Part shown: positions 31,112 to 38,799 of the stretch, piece by piece | Layout of the letters: every line of letters begins with the position of its first letter | Numbering within the stretch: position 1 is the first letter of the stretch | From: Methylomonas rivi | GTDB lineage: Bacteria; Pseudomonadota; Gammaproteobacteria; Methylococcales; Methylomonadaceae | Assembly: GCF_024505165.1 (NCBI RefSeq) | Contig: NZ_JANIBK010000025.1 | Span: 1 to 39,847 of the forward strand | Length of the DNA: 39,847 bases | Direction: 5' to 3' | Translations under genes and position numbers: made by a program | The notes under the pieces: model-generated | Seen by the model: the letters and a program-made list of their open reading frames with translations, nothing else | Database searches by the model: none | What the model was told of the DNA's origin: nothing

Positions 31112-32076
31112 TAAGGCGCGGACCAAAACGTTCCAGGTTGCAATTGAGCGGTTTTGCCGGTGAGTTTATTGTCACTCAACTGATGTAATAACTGATAAAT
31201 CCTGCCCGCGGCTTCTTGTTCCGTCGCCCCCCATTGTTTGACGTGGCCCAGGCAATAGCGGCTTCTTAATTGGGCTTGAATAGCCGTATCAGATGTTTCG
31301 GTCAGGTTGGCGATTTGTTGCCAGGCGGCGTCCGAGTCGCACAGGGTGTCTTTGGCCTTTTGGGCGGATTTCAAAAACGCTTGCAGGGCGGCTTTATGCC
31401 GGTCCGCCCAGCTTTGTCTGAATACGTAACCCAGGCTGGGGACGGTTTCCGATACTCCCAGTTGGCGAATAATGTCTTCGCCGCTCATTAATTGCCGGTA
31501 ACCTTGCGCTTCCAGGCGGGCGGCAAATTGCCAGTATGTCAATAAGGCGTCGATGCGCCGGCTGGACAATTGCTGGTTCAATAGCGGCGGCGCGGCGTAG
31601 ACTTTTTCCAGCGATTTATTCAAGTCCAGGCCTTGTTGTAAACCCAAGGCTTGCAGCAAGGACCAATTTTTATCCAGTTCGCCGCCGGCAATGCCGAGTT
31701 TTTTGCCCCGCAGATCGGCCAGGGTTTTGATGCCGCTATCGGCGGGCACCAGCAGGCCGCCGGCACTGGCGGAATAAGGGTAAAAGGTATAATCGCTACC
31801 TTGGGCGCGCATGCCGGATACCCAAATCCAGTCCGAGACGATCATATCCACGCTGCCGGCCTGCAGCGCTACTTTGCCGGCTTGTTGATTGGCAATGTCG
31901 ACGGTTTCCAGCTTAAACCCCGCATTTTCCAGCAGGTTTTGATGTTGCATCGCCGCCAATTCCCACGTCAATGTGCCGGATGCCAGCACGCCCAGGCGGA
32001 TGGTCGTTTGCTCCGAGGCTATGGCGAGGTTGGAAAATAGGGTAAAAAATGCTAACAACAGAATTTTGGAAGTCAT
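31111..32076 (-). CDS. ABC importer periplasmic binding protein
   Basis: Binding protein of the NitT/TauT/SsuA class. A signal peptide (ILLLAFFTLFSNLAIA, cleavage near residue 20) precedes a two-lobed domain: IRLGVLASGTLTWELAAMQH, AGKVALQAGSVDMIVSDWIW, and LADLRGKKLGIAGGELDKNW. SDWIWVSGMR sits in the ligand cleft region. Nothing in the sequence names the ligand; nitrate, sulfonates, pyrimidine precursors or aromatic sulfonates are all possible for this class. It is the first gene of the unit, with AAGG about eight bases upstream. Confidence 0.85.
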   Translation of the reverse strand: MTSKILLLAFFTLFSNLAIASEQTTIRLGVLASGTLTWELAAMQHQNLLENAGFKLETVDIANQQAGKVALQAGSVDMIVSDWIWVSGMRAQGSDYTFYPYSASAGGLLVPADSGIKTLADLRGKKLGIAGGELDKNWSLLQALGLQQGLDLNKSLEKVYAAPPLLNQQLSSRRIDALLTYWQFAARLEAQGYRQLMSGEDIIRQLGVSETVPSLGYVFRQSWADRHKAALQAFLKSAQKAKDTLCDSDAAWQQIANLTETSDTAIQAQLRSRYCLGHVKQWGATEQEAAGRIYQLLHQLSDNKLTGKTAQLQPGTFWSAP

Positions 32077-32223
32077 TGTAAAGCCTTGCCGGTTTAATTT
32101 AAGCGAAACTCAATTTTAACGCAGGCAACGGCAATTCGAGAATGTTTGTCGGTTTGCCGGCAGCGGCAGGTAGCGGTTGAAGTGAAAATGCAGGCGGCCT
32201 TAACCCCCCCTGTTAAACCGGTC

Positions 32224-32255
32224 ACCGGCCAATCCGTCGAGGTTAGATGGCCGGT
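32224..32255. other. Inverted repeat downstream of the small exported protein gene
   Basis: ACCGGCC and GGCCGGT, 7-bp arms separated by 18 bases; TTT follows on the plus strand. It might reduce read-through between the gene at 32266 and the ABC importer, but it is not a canonical terminator in the minus direction. Confidence 0.25.
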
Positions 32256-32265
32256 TTTCCGATGG

Positions 32266-32613
32266 TTAATAATGCAAGGTAAGGTTGCATTTGCCCACCA
32301 GACGGTTGCCGAATGACGCATCGCTATTGGTCAAAGGCGTAACATCCATGCCGCAGCCTATTGGAACATCTTTGGCTTTAGGCGTTTCGGCGGGCGGCTT
32401 GCCGCCGTTTAGACGGTTCGATTTGCGCGGGGTGTTTTGGGCATTGGGCTCCAGCCACTTATCGGACAAGGTCAATACCAGCTCGCCGGATCGGGTAAAG
32501 TCCTCCGGAAGCGGCGGCTCGGCAATGGCGGGTAAGGCATGGCACAGCAAAAAGCCGAGCATTATGGGCTTAATCGAACGATTGCTAAGGCAAAAAAAAT
32601 CAACGGTTTTCAT
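32266..32613 (-). CDS. Small exported protein of unknown function
   Basis: I do not recognise it. AGGAGA six bases upstream fixes the ATG at 32613. The 115 residues start with a hydrophobic signal peptide (IMLGFLLCHALPAIA, cleavage near AIA-EPP). The mature part is short, polar and Pro/Asn/Lys-rich, and contains two cysteines in its last 30 residues (IGCGMDV and VGKCNLTL) that could form a disulfide in the periplasm. It is divergent from moaA and stands alone. Confidence 0.65.
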   Translation of the reverse strand: MKTVDFFCLSNRSIKPIMLGFLLCHALPAIAEPPLPEDFTRSGELVLTLSDKWLEPNAQNTPRKSNRLNGGKPPAETPKAKDVPIGCGMDVTPLTNSDASFGNRLVGKCNLTLHY

Positions 32614-32898
32614 GATCTTTCTCCTGTAAAAACTTCCTATGCAATAGGTTTAGCCGATCCTAACAGAATTGCAAATTCCGCCGGTAATTTATTTCTTTTT
32701 ACTAGGAGGGCCGGTTGTTGAAACCAGTTGCCGACAACCGCTGTCGTATGCGGAAGTCTCAAAACGCCGGCCGCGTGTCCGGCATGTCCGCTGCCGATGA
32801 CAATGCCGGCCGGCAAAAAACGGGAAGGGTCGGCGCAATCTTACAGGTTAATCGGCCTTGCCCGCCTGTGTTACCATTTGCAAGTCTACATTTGAACC

Positions 32899-33912
32899 AT
32901 GGCCATGACCGATTTCACTCAATCCGCAAAGCTGGTCGATCGCTTCGGCCGTATCGTGAATTACTTACGGGTTTCGATCACCGACCGCTGCGATTTCCGC
33001 TGTGTTTACTGCATGTCGGAAGACATGGTGTTTTTGCCCCGCCAGCAGATTTTAAGCTTGGAGGAAATACAGTTTATCTGCCAGGCCTTTATCGAGCTGG
33101 GGGTAAACAAAATTCGGATTACCGGCGGCGAACCTTTAGTCCGCAAGGGCGCGTTGGACTTAATGCGGCAACTCGGCGGGCTGAGCGGCCTGCATGAATT
33201 GGTAATGACCAGTAACGGCTCCAAGCTGGCGCAGATGGCGCGGGACCTGAAAGCGGCCGGCGTCAAACGCCTGAATATCAGTCTGGATACCCTGGATCCG
33301 GTGTTGTTTAAAGCCTTGACCCGCACCGGCGATCTGGAAAATGTACTGCGGGGTATCAACGCGGCCCGCGACGCGGGATTTCAGCGCATCAAACTCAATG
33401 CGGTGATCTTAAAAAACCGCAATCATCGCGAAGTGGCGGATTTGGTACGGTTTGCCGTCGAGCGGGGGCTGGATATCAGCTTCATCGAAGAAATGCCGCT
33501 GGGCGCCGTGGATGGTCACAACCGGGCGGAAGCCTATTATCCCAGCCAGTCGATCAGACAGGATTTGCAGCAATATTTTACCCTGCAAGCCGTGGCGGAC
33601 AAAACCGGCGGTCCGTCGGATTATTTCCGGGTGTCGGGCAGCGAGACCAACGTGGGTTTTATTTCGCCGCATAGCGCCAACTTTTGCGCCAGTTGCAATC
33701 GGGTGCGCCTGACGGCGGAAGGCCGCTTGCTGCTGTGCCTGGGCAACGAGCATTCGGTGGATTTAAAAGCCGTGGTCAGGCAATATCCGGACGACATGCA
33801 GGCGTTAAAGCACGCTATTATTGATGCCATGCAAATCAAGCCTGAAAAACACGAATTCAATATCCATGAACAGCCGGTCATTTTGCGCCATATGAGCGCA
33901 ACCGGCGGTTAA
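32899..33912 (+). CDS. moaA: GTP 3',8-cyclase MoaA
   Basis: Radical SAM enzyme for the first step of molybdenum cofactor synthesis, converting GTP to 3',8-cyclo-GTP for MoaC. The 337 residues include the radical SAM motif CDFRCVYC near the start (CxxxCxxC), GGEPLVRKG for SAM binding, and a C-terminal cluster that binds GTP (FCASCNRVRLTAEGRLLLCL, CxxC then a third Cys). The essential Gly-Gly ending is present (MSATGG). ATG at 32899 or 32905 are both possible. No other moa or moe gene is in the window. Confidence 0.96.
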   Translation: MAMTDFTQSAKLVDRFGRIVNYLRVSITDRCDFRCVYCMSEDMVFLPRQQILSLEEIQFICQAFIELGVNKIRITGGEPLVRKGALDLMRQLGGLSGLHELVMTSNGSKLAQMARDLKAAGVKRLNISLDTLDPVLFKALTRTGDLENVLRGINAARDAGFQRIKLNAVILKNRNHREVADLVRFAVERGLDISFIEEMPLGAVDGHNRAEAYYPSQSIRQDLQQYFTLQAVADKTGGPSDYFRVSGSETNVGFISPHSANFCASCNRVRLTAEGRLLLCLGNEHSVDLKAVVRQYPDDMQALKHAIIDAMQIKPEKHEFNIHEQPVILRHMSATGG

Positions 33913-33929
33913 CGCAAGCGGAGAAAGCC

Positions 33930-34292
33930 ATGTCGCACAATAAAGCTCACCAAATCGTTGCCGAAGCCCGGCGCAGCAAAGAAGAACGCGAAAAAGGCTA
34001 TCGGGAGCAGGCCTTAAAATTGTATCCCTGGATTTGCGGGCGATGCGCGCGCGAATTCGATCATAAAAACCTGCGCGAATTGACCGTGCACCATACCGAC
34101 CATAATCACGACAACAATCCCGCCGACGGCAGCAATTGGGAACTATTGTGCCTGTATTGCCACGATAACGAGCATCAACGCTACGAAGAACAAACCCGTT
34201 ACGGCAGCAAGGGCGGCGCCGAATCCAAGGGGCCGCAAGCCACCTTCAGTCCGTTTGCCGATTTGAAGAGCATGCTGCAAAAAAACAAATGA
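33930..34292 (+). CDS. HNH endonuclease family protein, YajD-like
   Basis: Likely cytoplasmic HNH-fold protein related to E. coli YajD. The 120 residues have a helical, charged N-terminus and then CxxC (ICGRCAREFD), the HNH core LTVHHTDHNHDNNPADGSNW and LLCLYCHDNEHQR. Four cysteines from two CxxC pairs would bind structural zinc, and the HH pair with the later Asn and His form the active site. Family members are little studied. It follows moaA by 17 bases and overlaps tag by four, so it is part of that unit. Confidence 0.88.
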   Translation: MSHNKAHQIVAEARRSKEEREKGYREQALKLYPWICGRCAREFDHKNLRELTVHHTDHNHDNNPADGSNWELLCLYCHDNEHQRYEEQTRYGSKGGAESKGPQATFSPFADLKSMLQKNK

Positions 34293-34855
34293 ACAAGTGC
34301 AAATGGGCCTTGGCCAGCAGCGCCGAAGAGCATTACCACGATCACGAATGGGGCGTGCCGCTGCATGACGACCGCCAGCTATTCGAATTTCTGGTATTGG
34401 AAGGCGCGCAGGCCGGTTTGAGCTGGCGCACTATTCTGAACAAGCGCGAAGCCTACCGGCAGACCTTCGACCATTTCGATGCGGAAAAAATCGCCGCTTA
34501 CGGCCAAGACAAACTCGATGCCCTATTGGCCGATCCCGGCATTGTACGTAACCGCTTGAAAATTCAGGCCGCCGTGGCGAATGCCCAGGCGTTCTTGGCG
34601 GTGCGGCAGGCCTACGGCAGTTTCGATGCCTATATCTGGCGTTTCGTCGGCGGCGAGCCTAAACAAAATGCCTGGCAGGCGCATGCCCAAATCCCGGCTT
34701 TTAGCGATGAGTCCGCCGCTATGAGCCGGGATCTGCAAAAACGCGGCTTCAAGTTTGTCGGTAAAACCATCTGTTACGCCTACATGCAGGCGGTGGGCAT
34801 GGTAAACGACCACACCACCGATTGTTTTCGCTATCCGCAGTTGTCGAAGGCGTAA
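34289..34855 (+). CDS. tag: DNA-3-methyladenine glycosylase I
   Basis: Removes 3-methyladenine from alkylated DNA as the first step of base excision repair. The 188-residue protein matches E. coli TAG in numbering: zinc ligands C4, H17, H175 and C179, and catalytic/base-recognition E38 (FLVLEGAQAGLSW). The zinc-binding end is NDHTTDCFR. The start overlaps the HNH gene stop (ATGA). It lies with a nuclease-fold gene, which suggests but does not prove a DNA-repair link. Confidence 0.96.
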   Translation: MNKCKWALASSAEEHYHDHEWGVPLHDDRQLFEFLVLEGAQAGLSWRTILNKREAYRQTFDHFDAEKIAAYGQDKLDALLADPGIVRNRLKIQAAVANAQAFLAVRQAYGSFDAYIWRFVGGEPKQNAWQAHAQIPAFSDESAAMSRDLQKRGFKFVGKTICYAYMQAVGMVNDHTTDCFRYPQLSKA

Positions 34856-34860
34856 CCTCC

Positions 34861-35334
34861 ATGGCCGATTCCGAACGCCAAAATTTACAAAATACCTGCG
34901 ATGAATTAATTCGGCGGCAGGACAGCCTGTTAATAGCCAGCCGTTCCGCCGGCGGTGCGGTTGCTATCAGCTATGCGCCGTATGTTCGCGACGATGCGGG
35001 CTTTTATATTTTTGTCAGCGAACTGGCCCAACATACGCAAAATCTGCTGGCCCAGCCGCGGGCTTCCATTTTGTTCATCGAACCGGAGGCCGATGCCGGC
35101 AATCCTTTCGCCCGGCGGCGGCTGACCTTCGATTGCCGGGTGCGGGAAATCGGCAAAAACCACGTGGATTACGCGCCGAAGCTGGATGCCATGGCCGCAA
35201 AATTCGGCGACATTGTCGGGGTTCTGCGCACGCTGCCGGATTTTCATTTGCTGCTGTTGCAGCCCCAAACCGGCCAGTTTGTGGCAGGATTCGGCAAGGC
35301 GTTTAACGTCGATGGCTTGGGATGCCTGCAGTAG
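34861..35334 (+). CDS. HutZ/HugZ-like heme-utilisation family protein
   Basis: Split-barrel protein of the pyridoxamine-phosphate-oxidase-like HugZ/HutZ family, some members of which degrade heme. ATG at 34861 gives 157 residues; a longer in-frame start would run into tag. Conserved parts are DSLLIASRSAGGAVAISYAP, GFYIFVSELAQHTQNLL, ARRRLTFDCRV and the C-terminal GFGKAFNVDG. It lacks the extra C-terminal domain with the heme-ligand region that some HugZ proteins carry. No heme-uptake genes adjoin it, so heme as substrate is uncertain. Confidence 0.8.
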   Translation: MADSERQNLQNTCDELIRRQDSLLIASRSAGGAVAISYAPYVRDDAGFYIFVSELAQHTQNLLAQPRASILFIEPEADAGNPFARRRLTFDCRVREIGKNHVDYAPKLDAMAAKFGDIVGVLRTLPDFHLLLLQPQTGQFVAGFGKAFNVDGLGCLQ

Positions 35335-35505
35335 CGCCGCCTGCCGGCTAGGTCGGCATCGGCTAGCCCGTCGTTATCCATGAATCCGGCGCCGAGATGA
35401 TTAAACCTTCTTTATGCTTATATGAAAGGTATCGCTATTGTATGTCCCTTGCTTTCTGCTTCCATTCAGGCGCCCTCGGGTCGGCGGTCAACCTCTTAAA
35501 GGATT

Positions 35506-38500
35506 ATGCGAACCTTAAAATATAAAATATTGCTGAATATCGCGGCGGCGGCGGGCTACTTTGCGGCCGGTTGGGTGGGGACCTTATTGGCGACCCCGCC
35601 GAGTAACGCCAGTCCGATTTGGCCGGCGGCTGGCGTGGCGTTGGCGTTGATGCTGGTATACGGAAATAGTGTATTGCCCGGCATTTTTCTGGGCGCGCTG
35701 CTCGCCCAATGTTATGCCTTTCTGGACATCTCCAGTTTCTCCAAAATGTTGGTTTCCATGGGGGTCGGTTCCGTGGCGGCCATCGGTTGTTGCCTGCAAG
35801 CCTGGCTGGGAATGTGGCTGATCAACCGTTATGTGGGCAGGCATAATCCGCTGATCGAGGACAAAAAAATTCTGCGCTTTTTTGTCTTGATCGCCGCCAG
35901 TTGCCTGGTGTCGGCTACGGTAGGCGTGGCCTATCTGGCTTTTCGGGGCGTGATCGGTTCTGTCAGCGTCGCCAATAGCTGGGCCACTTGGTGGGTGGGC
36001 GACACCATAGGCGCCGCCGTTTTTACCCCGATGACCCTGCTTTTTTTAGGCCGTCCCAAGGCCTCCTGGCAAGCGCGGCGCCGTTTTGTGCTGCTACCGC
36101 TGTTGACGGTGATTGTATTGGTGGTAGCCGCGTTCGAATTGAGTCAGCGCCAGGAGCAGCAACGCCTCGGCAGCCACTTTCAACGCCAGGTCGAATTGCT
36201 GCATACGGCCATTCAAGAGCATTTGCGCGACCATCTGGCCACCAATGCGGCGCTTAAAGCGCTGTTCGACAGCTCCAAGCGGGTCGATCTCTACGAATTC
36301 GAACTGTTTGCCGAGTCCATCCAGGTGCAACCCGGCAGTATTTTGGAGTGGATCCCACGCATTAGTGGCGCGGAGCGCGCCGCTTGGGAAACGCAACAGC
36401 GGGCGATTATTCGGCAACTGAATCCCGCGGGCGAGGCGGAAGCGGCAAAACCCAAGGACGAGTATTTTCCCGTGATGTTTTTGGTGCCTAAAAGCGGTAA
36501 CGAATCGGCTTTGGGTTTCGATATCTCCAGCAATCCCCGGGTGGCCCCGGTTATTTTTCAAAGCATAGCCACCGGCAAGACCCTGGCTACGGGGCCGCTT
36601 TGGCTGATTCAGGACGCCGCCGGCAGATTGGGCGTGGTGATTTACTCGCCGATTTACAAGTCGAGACTGTCGAAAACGCCCCAGGCACGGCAACAGGATT
36701 TTCTGGGTTTCGTGGCGAGCGTGTTTCGCATTGACGAAGACATTCAAGCGATATTCGAGAAGTTGGGCCATAAAGAACTGCAATTGTTGCTGAGCATTCA
36801 TGACGGCGACGAGTTGATTTACAGCAACCTGCCCGCCGATTATGAGCGCACCCTGCAATTTTCCAAATTGAGCATGGTCCGCCGGATCGATTTTGCGGGC
36901 CGGCAATGGCGGCTCGACTATGCGCCCGCCGCGGACTTTTTTAACCAGCAGCAATCCTTGCGTTTCAGTTGGCTGGTATTGGGCGGATTTTTGCTGTGCG
37001 GTTTGACCGGCTTCGGTCTGTTGCTGTTAACGGGCCGCACCGCCCGCGTCGAAGAGATTGTCGAAAAACGCACGCTGGACCTATTGCGTAGCAACGAGGC
37101 CCTGAACCAGGAAATTGCCATTCGCCGGCAGCAGGAAAACGAATTGCGGGTGGCCGCAACGACTTTCGAGTCGCATGAAGCGATTGCCGTTACCGACGCC
37201 GAAGGCACTATTTTGCGGGTGAACCGGGCCTTTAGCGAAATCACCGGTTACAGTGCGGCGGAAGCCGTGGGCCAAAACCCGCGCCTGCTGTCGTCCGGCT
37301 ACCACGATCAAGAGTTTTACCGGCAAATGTATAAACAGCTGAGTAAAAATAATCAGTGGAAAGGGGAAATCTGGAACCGGCGCAAAAACGGCACCGTATT
37401 CCCCGAGCTGTTGACGGTAACCGGGGTACGGGACGCGCAACAGCGTCTGATACATTATGTGGCGATATTTTCCGATGTCAGCGATAAAAAAGCCGCCGAG
37501 CAGGAAATTCATAATCTGGCCTTTTACGATCCGCTGACCAACCTGCCGAACCGGCGGCTGTTACTGGACAGGCTGCAGCATGAAATCGCCGCCGCCAAGC
37601 GCCAATTGCGTTTTGGCGCCTTATTTTTTCTGGATTTGGACCATTTTAAAAATCTCAACGATTCCCGCGGCCACCAAGTGGGGGACGAATTGCTGGTTCA
37701 AGTGGCGCAACGGCTGCTGTCGATTATTCGCGAAGAGGACACCGCCTGCCGCCTGGGCGGCGACGAATTCATTATTATGGTGCCGGGCCGCTTTTTGAGT
37801 CTGCAACAGGCCACCAATCATGCCGCCATGCTGGCGGAGAAGATCTTGCTGGCCATCAATCAACCCTTTGAAGTGCAGGGCAGCGAACACCATTTTTCCA
37901 CCAGTATCGGGGTGACCTTGTATCCGGAAACCGCCGAACAACCGGAAGACATCATTCAGCAGGCCGATACCGCCATGTACCGGGCCAAGGAGAGCGGGCG
38001 CAACAGCATCAGCTTTTTCAAGCCGGCCATGCAGGCCGCCGCGGACAGGCGCCTGACGCTGGAAAAGGAAATGCGCCTGGCCCTGCAGGAACAACAATTC
38101 GTGCTGCATTATCAGCCGCAGGTCAACGACCAGCTGCGGGTGGTGAGCGCGGAAGCCTTGATCCGCTGGATACATCCGGAAAAAGGCATGGTTTCGCCGG
38201 CCGAATTTATCCCGCTGGCGGAAGATACCCATCTGATTTTGCCGATAGGGGCCTGGGTGCTGCATGAAGCCTGTCATCAGATCAAGGCGTGGGACGAGCA
38301 GGGCAACAAGATTGACCATGTGGCGGTGAACGTGAGTTCCCGGCAGTTCCGGCAGGCCGGCTTTGTGCAGCAGGTCAGGCAGGCCTTGCTGGATGCCGGC
38401 GTCAACGCCAAACGCCTGGTCATCGAGTTGACCGAAGGCTGCGTGATCGAAAATATCGACGACACCATTGCCAAGATGCACGCCTTGCAGGCCATGGGGG

Positions 38501-38799
38501 TGAGGATATCCATCGACGATTTCGGCGTGGGCTATTCATCCTTGTCGTACCTGAAAAGCCTGCCGTTAAGCCAGTTGAAGATCGACCAGAGTTTCGTCCG
38601 CCATATCAGCGACCCCAATGCGGCGGTAATCGTGGAAACCATCATCATGATGACCAAAAGCCTGGGCTTGAATGTGATCGCCGAAGGGGTGGAAGATCGG
38701 GAACAGGTGGATTTTTTAAAAGCCAAGGGCTGTTTGTTTTATCAGGGCTATTATTTCGGCCGGCCGGTGGCCGCCGAGGCGTTTAAATTCAGCCTTTAA
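35506..38799 (+). CDS. Cyclic-di-GMP enzyme with MASE1-CHASE-PAS-GGDEF-EAL domains
   Basis: Membrane sensor that makes and/or degrades cyclic-di-GMP, which commonly sets motility against attachment. The 1097 residues comprise a MASE1 multi-helix domain (about 1-230, with SNASPIWPAAGVALALML), a periplasmic CHASE domain (about 235-470), a membrane helix near 487-507, a short coiled coil, a PAS domain (about 545-665), a GGDEF domain with intact active site (CRLGGDEFIIMV near 750) and an inhibitory RxxD site five residues upstream (REED), then an EAL domain (AEALIRW near 881, NVSSRQF, IELTEG, DDFGVGYSSL, EGVED). Catalytic motifs of both domains look intact. AAAGGA precedes the ATG. Confidence 0.93.
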   Translation: MRTLKYKILLNIAAAAGYFAAGWVGTLLATPPSNASPIWPAAGVALALMLVYGNSVLPGIFLGALLAQCYAFLDISSFSKMLVSMGVGSVAAIGCCLQAWLGMWLINRYVGRHNPLIEDKKILRFFVLIAASCLVSATVGVAYLAFRGVIGSVSVANSWATWWVGDTIGAAVFTPMTLLFLGRPKASWQARRRFVLLPLLTVIVLVVAAFELSQRQEQQRLGSHFQRQVELLHTAIQEHLRDHLATNAALKALFDSSKRVDLYEFELFAESIQVQPGSILEWIPRISGAERAAWETQQRAIIRQLNPAGEAEAAKPKDEYFPVMFLVPKSGNESALGFDISSNPRVAPVIFQSIATGKTLATGPLWLIQDAAGRLGVVIYSPIYKSRLSKTPQARQQDFLGFVASVFRIDEDIQAIFEKLGHKELQLLLSIHDGDELIYSNLPADYERTLQFSKLSMVRRIDFAGRQWRLDYAPAADFFNQQQSLRFSWLVLGGFLLCGLTGFGLLLLTGRTARVEEIVEKRTLDLLRSNEALNQEIAIRRQQENELRVAATTFESHEAIAVTDAEGTILRVNRAFSEITGYSAAEAVGQNPRLLSSGYHDQEFYRQMYKQLSKNNQWKGEIWNRRKNGTVFPELLTVTGVRDAQQRLIHYVAIFSDVSDKKAAEQEIHNLAFYDPLTNLPNRRLLLDRLQHEIAAAKRQLRFGALFFLDLDHFKNLNDSRGHQVGDELLVQVAQRLLSIIREEDTACRLGGDEFIIMVPGRFLSLQQATNHAAMLAEKILLAINQPFEVQGSEHHFSTSIGVTLYPETAEQPEDIIQQADTAMYRAKESGRNSISFFKPAMQAAADRRLTLEKEMRLALQEQQFVLHYQPQVNDQLRVVSAEALIRWIHPEKGMVSPAEFIPLAEDTHLILPIGAWVLHEACHQIKAWDEQGNKIDHVAVNVSSRQFRQAGFVQQVRQALLDAGVNAKRLVIELTEGCVIENIDDTIAKMHALQAMGVRISIDDFGVGYSSLSYLKSLPLSQLKIDQSFVRHISDPNAAVIVETIIMMTKSLGLNVIAEGVEDREQVDFLKAKGCLFYQGYYFGRPVAAEAFKFSL

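Noticed and set aside
32614-32898. Molybdenum cofactor riboswitch before moaA
   Set aside because: There are inverted repeats here (for example CCGGCAT with ATGCCGG), but I could not recognise the conserved core of the Moco RNA motif.
32715-33197. 160-codon plus-strand frame overlapping the start of moaA
   Set aside because: Most of it lies in another frame within the conserved radical SAM region of moaA; the part before 32899 shows no signal peptide or domain.
35422-35499. 25-residue ORF in the leader of the GGDEF-EAL gene
   Set aside because: It could be a leader peptide, but it lacks a good ribosome binding site and contains no regulatory codon run or paired hairpins.
37621-38481. 286-codon open frame antisense to the GGDEF-EAL gene (with a similar one at 36094-36954)
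   Set aside because: Both sit opposite strongly conserved catalytic domains and have biased His/Gln/Arg composition with no recognisable domain.
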